In this document: in pieces, positions 26,298 to 35,290 of the stretch
Layout: every line of letters starts with the position of its first letter
Numbering within the stretch: the stretch's first letter is position 1
Assembly: GCF_900114245.1 (NCBI RefSeq)
Contig: NZ_FOSK01000004.1
Span: forward strand, 124,001-188,000
Direction: 5' to 3'
Length of the DNA stretch: 64,000 nt
Origin: Pseudovibrio ascidiaceicola
GTDB taxonomy: Bacteria; Pseudomonadota; Alphaproteobacteria; Rhizobiales; Stappiaceae
Notes under the pieces: model-generated
What the model saw: only the letters and a program-made list of their open reading frames with translations
Told to the model about the DNA's origin: nothing
Databases searched by the model: none
Translations under genes and position numbers: made by a program

Positions 26298-26325
26298 TGT
26301 AATGTTGTATAATACAACCATTACA
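26298..26325 (-). promoter_or_regulatory. Zur-box-like palindrome upstream of the Sel1-like gene
   Basis: A 28-bp palindrome: left arm TGTAATGTTGTAT (26298-26310), centre A, right arm ATACAACCATTACA (26312-26325), the arms differing by one inserted base. It resembles the zinc regulator Zur's box (AATGTTATA-N-TATAACATT) with G/C swaps. It lies 37-64 bp before the ATG, and would overlap a -10 region (TATTAT on the minus strand). Confidence 0.45.
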
Positions 26326-26663
26326 GGCAAGCCTATTTGATATTAGTATTTTGCCAGTGTTTTATTCAATTCATTGCCCATCGACATGTAAAGCCGGACT
26401 GAGCTGGGTTTGAATAGCCGAGCGTTTGTCCTGAGCTCAACGAACCTGCATTTTTCTCCTAGAAGCAAGTTTAATGATATTGCCATGGAGTTGAAGCCTA
26501 TTAGTGGCTGGGTTGCACAATGGCTGGCCACATGTCAGCTATGCTCACCAAGCAACATGCTGCAATAGCAAAGGCTCTTTGACTGATGAACCGCGGCTAT
26601 AGCACTCGTTCAAAACGAGAGTTTCTTACTCTCCCGCACTTGCAAGATCTTTCTCCGAAAAAC

Positions 26664-26690
26664 ACAAAAGCCCCGAACAAACGGGGCTTT
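26664..26690 (-). terminator. Rho-independent terminator of the thiolase gene
   Basis: AAAGCCCCG (26667-26675) / CGGGGCTTT (26682-26690) with a 6-base loop, followed on the minus strand by TTTG. It lies 30 bp after the thiolase stop. Confidence 0.85.
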
Positions 26691-26719
26691 CATGCGTTTG
26701 CCGGTATCTCCAGTCGCGC

Positions 26720-27883
26720 TTACTTGAGGCGCTGAAGCACGGAGACGTAGTTGGCGACGGCTGCGCCGCCCATGTTGAAGATGCCGCCGAGTTCTGCGCC
26801 TTCTACCTGAATGCCACCAGCGGTGCCTGTGAGCTGCATGGCTGTGAGGGCGTGCATGGAAACACCGGTTGCGCCAATCGGGTGGCCTTTTGCCTTCAGG
26901 CCGCCAGATGGGTTGACCGGCAGTTTGCCGTCCTTCTGGGTCCAGCCTTCCAGAATAGCCTTTGCGCCCTGACCTTCTGGTACCAGCCCCATGGCTTCGT
27001 ATTCAATCAGCTCAGCGATAGTGAAGCAGTCGTGAGTTTCAACGAAGGACAGGTCTTCGATGGTGATGTTGGCCATGGAGAGCGCACGCTTCCAAGCTTC
27101 GGTACAACCTTCGAACTTGAGGATGTCGCGCTTGGACATTGGCAGGAAGTCCTGCGCATGACCCATGCCGCGGAAGGCAACGGCTTTTTTCGCGGAGAGT
27201 GCTGTGGTGGTGTCGGTGAGGACGATGGCTGCTGCGCCATCGGAGACCAGCGAGCAGTCGGTGCGTTTCAGCGGGCCAGCCACGAACGGGTTCTTCTCGC
27301 TCTCGTTAAGGCAGAACTCGACGCCAAGATCCTTGCGCATCTGCGCATATGGGTTTTCGACGCCGTTCTTGTGGTTCTTTGCAGCAATATGGGCCAGCGC
27401 TTCGCTCTGGTCACCATGCTTCTGGAAGTACATGCCAGCGATTTTGCCGAAGACACCTGCGAAACCAGCCGGGGTGTCGCCATCTTCCGGAAGGTAGGAA
27501 GCTTTGAGCAAGTTCGCACCGATTTCACGGCCTGGCGTGGTGGTCATCTGCTCAACACCAACGACGAGCACGAACTTGGCGTCGCCTGCCTTGATGGATT
27601 TGACGCCCTGATGCACTGCTGCTGAGCCAGTCGCACATGCGTTTTCAACGCGGGTGGTTGGCTTGAAGCGCAGTTTGTCATCTGCCTGAAGCACGAGACT
27701 TGCTGTGAAATCCTGCTTCGAAAAACCTGCATTGAAGTGACCCAGAACGATCTCATCAATGTCTTCAGCGGCGAGACCGGCATCGGCAATCGCTTGCTTG
27801 GCAACTTTTGTGACTAGAGTCTCTACAGTCTCATCTGCCAGTTTGCCAAACGGTGTGTGTGCCCAACCAATAATTGCGGCCAT
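26720..27883 (-). CDS. Thiolase (acetyl-CoA acetyltransferase, SCP2-like branch)
   Basis: CoA-dependent thiolase of 387 residues that condenses or cleaves acyl-CoAs in the cytoplasm. The nucleophile is C83 in VENACATGSAA. The catalytic His lies in KAKGHPIGATG near residue 335, and VETHDCFTIAELIEYE is the NEAF/HDCF-type motif of the SCP2 thiolase branch. The C-terminal Cys motif CxGGG of biosynthetic thiolases is replaced by IFNMGGAAVANY, as in that branch, so substrate and direction are uncertain. GGGAGAAG precedes the ATG. Alone in its transcription unit. Confidence 0.82.
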   Translation of the reverse strand: MAAIIGWAHTPFGKLADETVETLVTKVAKQAIADAGLAAEDIDEIVLGHFNAGFSKQDFTASLVLQADDKLRFKPTTRVENACATGSAAVHQGVKSIKAGDAKFVLVVGVEQMTTTPGREIGANLLKASYLPEDGDTPAGFAGVFGKIAGMYFQKHGDQSEALAHIAAKNHKNGVENPYAQMRKDLGVEFCLNESEKNPFVAGPLKRTDCSLVSDGAAAIVLTDTTTALSAKKAVAFRGMGHAQDFLPMSKRDILKFEGCTEAWKRALSMANITIEDLSFVETHDCFTIAELIEYEAMGLVPEGQGAKAILEGWTQKDGKLPVNPSGGLKAKGHPIGATGVSMHALTAMQLTGTAGGIQVEGAELGGIFNMGGAAVANYVSVLQRLK

Positions 27884-28259
27884 TTTCTTCTCCCAAAGAA
27901 ATTAAAGTGGGTGCCGAAAGTCTCGCCTCAAACCCGGCTCTCAAATGCGCGCAAATCGTTTCACCCCTGCGCGCGAGATGCAATCATACGGAAGTTGTAG
28001 TGAACGGGGCTATCCGAGGGACTTTATGCTAGGTTTTGTCGATCTGACAGTCATTTCCACCCAAGCAGGGTGATGGTTGCTGGTTAGCCTTCTCCGCGTG
28101 AGCAAGGTTAGACTGGCGGTGTGCGATGACTTTCTCATTCATCTCCCCTTATTTGATATTGATGGGTTTCTATTGGGTGAAAACAGTCCTTCATATTGAA
28201 CGAATTTCGGAATGTGTATGGGGGAGTAAACTCTAGATTATTGCGGATAATCCAAGAGT
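27884..28259. other. Divergent intergenic region thiolase / glycosyltransferase
   Basis: About 375 bp between divergent genes; it must hold both promoters. I saw no gene, strong hairpin or recognised operator. Confidence 0.4.
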
Positions 28260-29174
28260 TTGAGGCCCGATATCTCCACCCAGAGCAAAATCATCGACAT
28301 TGCAGCAAAGCGAGCCCAGCAAGGAAGGCCAACCGCTGACGAGCGATCTGATGAGGCCCGCATTCCGATATCTGTTTTCATCATCGCGATGAATGAGGAA
28401 GACCGTATCGGACAGACGATTGCCAGCTGCATTCACTGGGCTGATGAGGTCATTGTGATTGACAGCGGATCTACGGACCAAACCGTCACCGTCGCCCAGC
28501 GCATGGGGGCACGTGTGCTGCACAATGACTGGAACGGGTATGGCTTGCAAAAGCGGTTTGGCGAGGACCAATGCCGGAATGACTGGATCCTGAACATTGA
28601 TGCCGATGAGGTGGTTACGCCTGCATTGCGTGATGAGATACTGGGCTTGTTCCAGACCTCCGTTCTAGCGGAGAACGACTTTTGGGAGGTGGACATCTGC
28701 GATGTTTGGCCTCACGAAAAGACCGCTGCAAAACACGCTTACTCTCATAAGCAAATCCGACTTTACCGCAGGAGTGTAGGCCGTTTTTCTGCCAGCTCGG
28801 TGCATGACACAGTCCGTCCGCCCAGCGATGCCAAGGTGGGTATGCTGAAAGGGCATATGGACCACCGCAGTATTCCCAGTGTTGCCTTCCACTTTGAGAA
28901 GATGAACCGCTACTCCACCATGCAAGTGCATGAGATGCGTGGACGGGGTCGCAAGATGCCAAAGTCACGGCTGCTCTACGAGTTCCCCGCAGCCTTTCTG
29001 AAGGGCTATCTGGTGCGCGGATACTGCCGTTATGGCTGGTGGGGCCTAATTGCCTCGACCAATTACGCGGTTGGGCGATATCTGCGGGTCGCGAAGTCCA
29101 TTGAAGCAGATCTTCTGGGCCAAGCACATGCATCTCAGAGGGGTTCAGCTGCTATGCGGCAAGATAAGACCTGA
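28260..29174 (+). CDS. Glycosyltransferase family 2 (WaaE/KdtX-like)
   Basis: Cytoplasmic or membrane-associated GT-A glycosyltransferase of 304 residues. PISVFIIAMNEEDRIGQTI opens the domain, VIVIDSGSTD is the nucleotide-sugar site, and LNIDADEVV contains the DxD metal site. The middle (KQIRLYRRSVGRF, SVHDTV) matches the lipopolysaccharide-core beta-glucosyltransferase branch. A lipopolysaccharide or exopolysaccharide role is inferred. The start is uncertain: TTG 28260 behind AAGAG is the only reasonable one before the domain, leaving about 35 extra N-terminal residues. Next to another GT2 gene in the same direction. Confidence 0.75.
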   Translation: MRPDISTQSKIIDIAAKRAQQGRPTADERSDEARIPISVFIIAMNEEDRIGQTIASCIHWADEVIVIDSGSTDQTVTVAQRMGARVLHNDWNGYGLQKRFGEDQCRNDWILNIDADEVVTPALRDEILGLFQTSVLAENDFWEVDICDVWPHEKTAAKHAYSHKQIRLYRRSVGRFSASSVHDTVRPPSDAKVGMLKGHMDHRSIPSVAFHFEKMNRYSTMQVHEMRGRGRKMPKSRLLYEFPAAFLKGYLVRGYCRYGWWGLIASTNYAVGRYLRVAKSIEADLLGQAHASQRGSAAMRQDKT

Positions 29175-29295
29175 GTCAGCTTCCGCCCAGCATCCCAGAT
29201 TTTTCAAAGAAACGACGCAACATAACAAACGCTTAGCTACCTTCGCAGCCTCTGCTGGAAGACAAAAAAGCTTAAGCAGATAGGTGGCTTATTCA

Positions 29296-30258
29296 ATGGC
29301 TGAAAAGCAACAGCAGGACCCCGCCCCTCTTGTCAGCGTTTTGATCCCTGCGCGCAATGCTGCAAACACGCTTGGAGAAACTCTGAGCAGCCTGCTGGCA
29401 CAAAGCTTCACCGATTTTGCTGTTGTGTTGGTAGATGATGCTTCTACTGATGAAACCCGTGAGATTGCCGAGCATTTTGCTGGTCATTTTCCAAAGGGCC
29501 GGTTTCAGATCCTTGAAGGGCCGGGTCAGGGGATCTCAAATGCCCTGAATACCGGACTTGCGGTAATTGAGAGCCCCTTGGTTGCCCGCCTTGATGCGGA
29601 TGACTTGTCGGAGTCGCTTCGGCTGGAGCGGCAGGTCCGGATTATGAACCGGAACCCTGACTGGCAGTTGTGCGGAACAGAAGTTTCCGTGATTGACGAA
29701 GCCGGGCAGATCATTGACCAGATGGAATGCCCGAAAAGCTCGGTCGAAATCCGCAAACGCCTTTTTGAGAAGTGCTGCTTGTACCACCCGACTATCATGT
29801 TCCGCCGTGATGCTGTGCTGGCTCTTGGCGGGTATCGTCCGCATTTTGATGGTGCAGAGGATTATGACCTTTATCTGCGCTTGCTGGAATATGGGAAGAT
29901 TGGCGCTCTTAACGAGCGGCTTGTTCGGTATCGGCTGCATCCAGGTCAGGTGACGGCACGCAGCGGACGACCTTACCGGATGGTGGCTGATATGGCGTTG
30001 CTCTGTGCTGTTGCGCGGTTGCATGATGAAGAGGAACCGAATTTCAGCGAGGATACATTGGCGAATGATGTGGGCCAAGCATTGCGTGCCGAACTTCGGG
30101 AACGCGGCTTCTCGCATATCTCGCCAAAGGTGGCGCGGCATATGGCACAGCGGATCAAAAAATCCAAGGCGCGGTTGGAGTATCTGAAGGGACTGCTATT
30201 TATTGAGAACGCGAAGGCCCGGAACTACAAGGAAGCAACCAAGGCGTTGTTGGTGTGA
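29296..30258 (+). CDS. Glycosyltransferase family 2
   Basis: Second GT-A glycosyltransferase, about 320 residues. PLVSVLIPARNAANTLGETLSSLLAQ starts the domain, VLVDDASTDETREIA binds the nucleotide sugar, and ARLDADDLS holds the DxD metal site. HPTIMFRRDAVLALGGYRP and the GAEDYDLYLRL acceptor loop are typical of surface-polysaccharide transferases. I choose ATG 29296 because AGGTGG sits about ten bases before it; a GTG at 29284 is the alternative. It lies 121 bp after the first GT2 gene. Confidence 0.75.
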   Translation: MAEKQQQDPAPLVSVLIPARNAANTLGETLSSLLAQSFTDFAVVLVDDASTDETREIAEHFAGHFPKGRFQILEGPGQGISNALNTGLAVIESPLVARLDADDLSESLRLERQVRIMNRNPDWQLCGTEVSVIDEAGQIIDQMECPKSSVEIRKRLFEKCCLYHPTIMFRRDAVLALGGYRPHFDGAEDYDLYLRLLEYGKIGALNERLVRYRLHPGQVTARSGRPYRMVADMALLCAVARLHDEEEPNFSEDTLANDVGQALRAELRERGFSHISPKVARHMAQRIKKSKARLEYLKGLLFIENAKARNYKEATKALLV

Positions 30259-30463
30259 GGTTTTATTCTCAAGCTTGCAGTGATTGCACGGTCTCTACCA
30301 TCTGTGATGAGCACGAGACAGCAATTCTCCTTGACGTCCAATGTGGGATTGCTCAGGGGCTGTAGAAGCAGACATTGTTATTCATGCAGGTACGCTTTTT
30401 TGTATGCGCCTGCCCTGCGACCGATCTTTCGCTGATCGAAGCGACCAGTTTCACATGCCCGCC

Positions 30464-30901
30464 CTACTCTGGCTTGGTCCACTGCGCTAATTCTATTGTG
30501 ATTTTTTCTGGTCCGAACAGAAACACCAATTTTCTGTCGTTAAACTCCATGACTTCAGAGCGGGCTTTGAACCCGGCGGTTTGAAGCTTTGACAGTCTGT
30601 CCTCCAGATCATCAACCGCGAAACACAAGTGATTGTAACCTGTTCGGCAGAGGTCTTCGGGGTAAGGTTCACTACGTGGCTCTGGGTTGTGGTAGTGTAG
30701 CAGCTGAATTTCAAACCTTGGGCTATGGCCTTTCAGCACCAGCGTGACGTGCTCTGCTTCCAGTTCCGGAATGCCCATGTACTTTGAAAACACGGGACCG
30801 GAGATGACGAGAGATTTTTCTTCCTGAAAATCAAGCAGGGCAAAAAAGGAGCGCGCCTCCTCTAGATTGCGGACCGCCACCGTCACATGATCAGGGTGCA
30901 T
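30464..30901 (-). CDS. VOC family (glyoxalase/dioxygenase-like) protein
   Basis: A 145-residue vicinal-oxygen-chelate fold protein with two beta-alpha-beta3 halves: HPDHVTVAVRNLEEARSFF at the start and YNHLCFAVDDLEDRLSKL in the middle. Candidate metal ligands are H5, a Glu in FEIQLLHYH, H in YNHLC and E in ITIELAQW. The reaction is not clear: isomerase, epimerase, dioxygenase and resistance proteins share this fold. ATG 30901 has AGGAG nine bases upstream; the longer upstream frame lacks homology. It sits 75 bp after the GT4 gene, possibly co-transcribed. Confidence 0.72.
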   Translation of the reverse strand: MHPDHVTVAVRNLEEARSFFALLDFQEEKSLVISGPVFSKYMGIPELEAEHVTLVLKGHSPRFEIQLLHYHNPEPRSEPYPEDLCRTGYNHLCFAVDDLEDRLSKLQTAGFKARSEVMEFNDRKLVFLFGPEKITIELAQWTKPE

Positions 30902-30976
30902 TTTGTTGGTCTCCTCGCATGCAGGTACACTCCGAAGCCGACTTACGCCCTCTACCAGCCTCATACCTCGATTGCT

Positions 30977-32137
30977 TTATTCTGACACGAGCATGTGGTC
31001 GATGAGACCCTGTGTATTGTCGGAACCGCTGACGAAGTCGTCCCACAGGCTCATGAGCATGTCATCATAGTTTTCTGCGATCTGCTGGATGTTGAAGAGA
31101 CGAAGTACTCTTTCTCGTCCCGCCTCTGCCATGTCTTCGCGCATGGGTTGGTTATCAGCCAGATCGAGCAGTGCTGACGCAATTTCTTTGGGCGCTCTTG
31201 GGTTGATCACCTTGCCAGTTTCTCCGACCGCCTCCCACAAGCCGCCTGAATGCGTGGTGATCACCGCTGCACCGCAGCTCATGGCTTCAATCGCAGTGCG
31301 GCCAAACCCTTCTGCTACGATGGAGGGCACCACCGCGATGGATGATCTGGCGAGGCGTTTTTGGACATCTGAGGCATTGAGATTGGTCTCGATGGAGACG
31401 CTGGCAGCATGGTTTGAAAGCATTTGCCTGAGAGAGTTTGCAGTCGATTGCTCCCCTTCCTCGGTAACGGCCAGTACCAAGTTCAGTTTCCAGCCCGTTC
31501 GGTCCAGGCGGTCAGCGCAGGCAAGCCAAGCCTGGGCCAGGTCGAACACGCCTTTGTCTTCCCGCGCTCGGCCTACATAGATCACCGAGTTTTCTTTGGG
31601 AGCTGGGGACCAGAGGTCGCAATCTATGCCGTTGGGCACGACAACACTGCGGGCTTTCACTCCGGTGAAATTCTCGCAGAAATTATTGCGTGCATCCTCG
31701 CCAACCCAGATGATGCCTGCGAGGCGGTTCATTTTGCGAGTATACTTCCAGCGTTTGAAGGCGCTGTTGCGCTCAAACCTGCCATGCCTGTGCAAGACCA
31801 CAGGGGTGCCCGGAAAATCCGTGATGATCTGAAACGCTGTTTCCAGATGCTGATGCACGACAATCAGTTGCGGGCCGAACTCTGACAGCGGGTCGTAAAA
31901 CCTTGCTGGAGTTGGCTTTTTACCCGGTTCTGTCACTGCTAAAACATCAACATCCTCAAAAAGATCCTCCTCGCCCCCTGCAAAGATACGCAGGTTGCCT
32001 TTGTTCTGGCTATGAAGCGCAAGATCATGAGCGCACAGATCTATTGATGTGGCTCGAGACTGGCAAAAATGCATGTTACGCGGCATTACGATTGCAGTTC
32101 TCAATGCGGCCCCCACTCTACTGTTTGCATTCAGCAA
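30977..32137 (-). CDS. Glycosyltransferase family 4
   Basis: GT-B glycosyltransferase of 386 residues, transferring a sugar from a nucleotide donor with retention. The N-terminal strand is RTAIVMPRNMHF; VVVPNGIDCDLWSP marks the linker; the C-terminal donor site is VPSIVAEGFGRTAIEAMSCGAAVITT with the E-x7-E pair. A cell-envelope glycan is the likely product, given two GT2 genes just upstream on the other strand. The start is uncertain: TTG 32137 is used because the first strand begins soon after. Confidence 0.72.
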   Translation of the reverse strand: MLNANSRVGAALRTAIVMPRNMHFCQSRATSIDLCAHDLALHSQNKGNLRIFAGGEEDLFEDVDVLAVTEPGKKPTPARFYDPLSEFGPQLIVVHQHLETAFQIITDFPGTPVVLHRHGRFERNSAFKRWKYTRKMNRLAGIIWVGEDARNNFCENFTGVKARSVVVPNGIDCDLWSPAPKENSVIYVGRAREDKGVFDLAQAWLACADRLDRTGWKLNLVLAVTEEGEQSTANSLRQMLSNHAASVSIETNLNASDVQKRLARSSIAVVPSIVAEGFGRTAIEAMSCGAAVITTHSGGLWEAVGETGKVINPRAPKEIASALLDLADNQPMREDMAEAGRERVLRLFNIQQIAENYDDMLMSLWDDFVSGSDNTQGLIDHMLVSE

Positions 32138-32301
32138 AGCTTGAAGTGCGCGGACTGTACATTCCTTAGAAGTCTTCCTTCTAAAATCAGGGGTGCTTCT
32201 TTAAGGAGGTGAAAATCCCTGATGCTCCCTGGGCTACATCTGTGGGAGGGGGTGCTCTTCCTGCTTGTAATTGGCGGAAAACAAAGGCAATAGAGCTGTG
32301 A

Positions 32302-33555
32302 ATGTCATTGGCTGGAACCTCAATGACCTTAAGCGGATTGGATGGATCTTTGACAAAGCACGTTGCAATCATCGGGGCAGGCCCCGCCGGGCTGTTTGCT
32401 GCTCAACATCTGGCAGAAGCCGACGTGCGCGTGAGCCTCTTTGATCAACGCCCCTCTCCTGCCCGCAAGTTTTTGATGGCTGGGCTTGGGGGGCTCAATC
32501 TAACCCACAGTGAGGATCTGGAGGTTTTTCTGAGCCGCTACCGTCCTGCACACGCGCAATTGCTGAAGTCGGTGCGAGATTTTCCTCCTGCTGCACTGCG
32601 GGAATGGAGCGCGGGGTTGGGACAACCAACGTTTGAAGGCTCGAGTGGCAAGGTATTTCCTGAGAGTTTCAAGGCCTCTCCGCTGTTGCGGAATTGGTTG
32701 AAACGGCTTGATCAGCACGGTGTGACTCTACATACCAATACTCGTTGGCATGGATTTGATGAAGCTGGAAGTGTGCTGCTGCAGAAAGGCAATGAGCCCA
32801 TTGAAGCACAGGCATTTGACGCTGTGCTGTTGGCGCTTGGAGGAGGTTCCTGGGCGAAACTTGGGTCTGATGGAGCGTGGGTTTCGACATTGCGTAACAA
32901 GCAGATTGAAGTGAACGCGCTACTCCCTGCCAATTGCGGATTTGAGATTGCGTTTTCGGATCACTTCAAGAACCGTTACAAAGGTACCCCCCTGAAGAAG
33001 GTTGCCGTGTCCCACGGAGAGCGCCGTGTTGTTGGCGATGCCATGCTGGATGCTTCTGGGATTGAAGGCGGCGTGATCTATGCGCTCTCAGCTGATCTGC
33101 GTGATGCAATCCTTGCAACAGGGGCGGCCCAGATTGAGATTGACCTGAAGCCGGACGTTTCCGCTGATAAACTCGCGTCTAAACTGAAGCGGCCTCGTGG
33201 CAAGCAATCCATGAGCAACTACCTGCGTAAGGCGACTGGTTCGCCTGCTGCCGCTATCGCTTTGATGCGGGAAGCCGGGCCACTTCCGACTGAGGCTGAT
33301 GAACTGGCGGTGCGTATCAAGGCATTGCCGTTGCAGCTGACAGCGCCACGGCCTATTGACCGGGCAATCTCCAGCGCGGGCGGCATTTCGTTTGACGAAA
33401 TCGACGAGCACTACATGCTCACCAAACTGCCGGGTGTGTTTGTGGCAGGCGAGATGCTGGACTGGGAAGCTCCAACGGGTGGCTATCTGCTGCAGGCGGT
33501 GTTTGCCACAGGCCGCTCTGCTGCACTTGGCATGAACGCGTTCCTTCAGGACTGA
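32302..33555 (+). CDS. HI0933-type flavoprotein (TIGR03862-like)
   Basis: FAD-dependent oxidoreductase of about 417 residues. The dinucleotide-binding motif is AIIGAGPAGLFAAQHLAE, followed by the KFLMAGLGGLNLTHSE segment that defines this branch, and the C-terminal VFVAGEMLDWEAPTGGYLLQ closes the FAD site. Substrate unknown. An HI0933 paralogue occurs at 47,869. The start could be ATG 32302 or ATG 32323. Its 3' end overlaps the convergent ftrA gene by 10 bases. Confidence 0.78.
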   Translation: MSLAGTSMTLSGLDGSLTKHVAIIGAGPAGLFAAQHLAEADVRVSLFDQRPSPARKFLMAGLGGLNLTHSEDLEVFLSRYRPAHAQLLKSVRDFPPAALREWSAGLGQPTFEGSSGKVFPESFKASPLLRNWLKRLDQHGVTLHTNTRWHGFDEAGSVLLQKGNEPIEAQAFDAVLLALGGGSWAKLGSDGAWVSTLRNKQIEVNALLPANCGFEIAFSDHFKNRYKGTPLKKVAVSHGERRVVGDAMLDASGIEGGVIYALSADLRDAILATGAAQIEIDLKPDVSADKLASKLKRPRGKQSMSNYLRKATGSPAAAIALMREAGPLPTEADELAVRIKALPLQLTAPRPIDRAISSAGGISFDEIDEHYMLTKLPGVFVAGEMLDWEAPTGGYLLQAVFATGRSAALGMNAFLQD

Positions 33556-34535
33556 CGGGTTTGGAACTGACGCCTGTAGGCAGTTGGTGTGGTGCCATAT
33601 TTGCTTCGGAAGTGATGCCGCAAGGTTGCTGCTGAGCCGAACCCACACAGGTGGGAGAGCCTCTCCATATCCATAGTTTCCATTGCTTCCAGCAGGTGTT
33701 TTGCCGTCTCTAATTGCTTGGTACGTCGCCATTCTGCGGGCGCCAGTCCGGTTACCTTTGAGAACTTGCGAATGAAGGTGCGTTGGCTCATGCCCATCAG
33801 ATCTGCCATTTCTGGCACGGACATGGTGTAGGCGCGCTTCTTCTCCAGTTCTTCAAAAAGCGAGGCAAAGCGTTTGCTTTCTCGTTCATCTGGTACAGGC
33901 TGCTCTGCAAACTGGGTTTGCGTTCCTTCCCTGAACGGAGGCGCGACCAGTCGTTTGGCAACGCTGTTGGCGATCTGTGAACCGTAATCCTGCCGGATGA
34001 TGTGGAGCGCGAGGTCAATGCCTGCTGCACTGCCTGCGGAGGTAAACACCCTGTCGGTCTCCGAGTAGAGCCGGTCTTCTTCCACGTTGATGGACGGAAA
34101 CTCTGTTTGCAGCGCCTCGGCATAACGCCAGTGCGTGGTAGCTGTGCGGCCATTGAGTAAGCCCGACTGCGCCAGAACGAAAGCGCCGGAGCAGATGGAA
34201 GCAACACGGGCTCCACGATTGTAGGCCGTGCACAGGGCCTCAATCAGGTCCTCCGGCACCGGGGTATCAATGCCACGCCAGCCGGGGATGAGGATGATGT
34301 CGGCGTGCTCCAGCGCTTCCAGCTGCTTTTCTGCGTTGATTTCCAGACCACCCGCGGCTCGGATAGGGCCGTCCTCGATGGCAACGGTCTCATATCTGTA
34401 CCAATTCGCGCCAAGCTCTGGTCTTGGCAGGCCGAACAGCTCGTAGGCCTGACCGAACTCGAATGTGCACAAACCGTCGTAGATGAGCGTTGCAACAAGC
34501 GGGCCTTCAGGGCCGCGAGGTGTAGATTGGACCAT
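33546..34535 (-). CDS. ftrA: FtrA/GlxA-type AraC transcriptional regulator
   Basis: Regulator with an N-terminal DJ-1/PfpI-like domain and a C-terminal AraC DNA-binding domain. The first part has VATLIYDGLCTFEFGQAYE and VASICSGAFVLAQSGLL, where Cys is at the position of the amidase nucleophile. The second has MADLMGMSQRTFIRKFSKVTG and the second helix-turn-helix with HLCGFGSAATLRHHF. Divergence from a rhodanese gene is the conserved setting of FtrA. I start at ATG 34535; an ATG 51 bp upstream is the alternative. Confidence 0.82.
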   Translation of the reverse strand: MVQSTPRGPEGPLVATLIYDGLCTFEFGQAYELFGLPRPELGANWYRYETVAIEDGPIRAAGGLEINAEKQLEALEHADIILIPGWRGIDTPVPEDLIEALCTAYNRGARVASICSGAFVLAQSGLLNGRTATTHWRYAEALQTEFPSINVEEDRLYSETDRVFTSAGSAAGIDLALHIIRQDYGSQIANSVAKRLVAPPFREGTQTQFAEQPVPDERESKRFASLFEELEKKRAYTMSVPEMADLMGMSQRTFIRKFSKVTGLAPAEWRRTKQLETAKHLLEAMETMDMERLSHLCGFGSAATLRHHFRSKYGTTPTAYRRQFQTRQS

Positions 34536-34758
34536 CGGAAAATTCAACTCAAACAAGATTGGCGTATTTTTTACGAATATAGTCATTTGAGCCAGTTTTT
34601 TACAACCGGGAAATTCTCCAGATTACGTGAGCAGGCGAAAATCCTGTCATCACCCAAGACAGCTTGCCGAGGCACCCCTCATGTAAGCTGCTTTAAAATA
34701 AGTATTTTTGGTGCTCGACTCCCTAATTGAGAGCATCCTTGCAGATTTGGAGAAGTAC

Positions 34759-35172
34759 ATGTCCCCACGCGCACTCGAATATTCCCCAGCAGACCCAAAG
34801 CTGGCACTCTCGCATTTCCGTTCAATCCTGCAGTTCGAAACAGATTGCTCTGATGTGCAAGCAGATCTGGCAGATGGCACTGCAGAGTTTGTTTTGCTTG
34901 ATGTTCGCGGTGCTGCCCGCTTTGCGAAAGGACACGTGGATGGTGCGATCTGTCTGCATCACCGCGATCTGACTGAAGCGAACCTTGCCAAGTGGCCAAT
35001 GGATACTGTGTTTGTCGTCTATTGCGCTGGGCCGCATTGCAACGGGGCAGACAAGGCCGCCTATAACCTCTCCCGCTTGGGACGTCCGGTGAAGATTATG
35101 CTGGGCGGTATGACTGGCTGGATCGATGAAGGCTTTGAGCTGGTTTCCTCGAAAGCTTTACAGCCCGCTTAA
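34759..35172 (+). CDS. Single-domain rhodanese-like protein
   Basis: A 137-residue rhodanese fold protein, a cytoplasmic sulfur carrier or sulfurtransferase. FVLLDVRGAARFAKGHVDGAICL is the N-terminal signature and VVYCAGPHCNGADK holds the catalytic cysteine with a second Cys five residues on. GWIDEGFELV is the C-terminal motif. Start at ATG 34759, six bases after GGAG, not the upstream TTG. Divergent from ftrA, which probably controls it; the inducing compound is unknown. Confidence 0.82.
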   Translation: MSPRALEYSPADPKLALSHFRSILQFETDCSDVQADLADGTAEFVLLDVRGAARFAKGHVDGAICLHHRDLTEANLAKWPMDTVFVVYCAGPHCNGADKAAYNLSRLGRPVKIMLGGMTGWIDEGFELVSSKALQPA

Positions 35173-35181
35173 ATAACAAGC

Positions 35182-35200
35182 ACCGAGGCTTAGCCTCGGT
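35182..35200 (+). terminator. Hairpin after the rhodanese gene
   Basis: ACCGAGGC / GCCTCGGT with a 3-base loop, 10 bp after the stop. No U run follows, so termination is uncertain. The ACCGAGG arm is shared with the hairpin at 35,985-36,014 on the far side of the two small membrane genes. Confidence 0.4.
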
Positions 35201-35290
35201 ATGTCCCCAAAATCGCATGGATTTATTAGAGCACAGAAGCAATGTAACTAAGTATGCTACATATTAATATCAACTTCGGTCATATTTATC

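Larger units (their letters stand above)
26262..26719. other. Intergenic region between Sel1-like gene and thiolase
   Basis: About 460 bp. It contains the palindromic operator at 26,298-26,325 and the thiolase terminator at 26,667-26,690. A 62-codon minus-strand frame (26,343-26,531) has no recognisable homology and no good ribosome-binding site, so I do not call it a gene. Confidence 0.45.

Noticed and set aside
26343-26531. 62-codon minus-strand frame
   Set aside because: No homology and a poor start context; left as intergenic.
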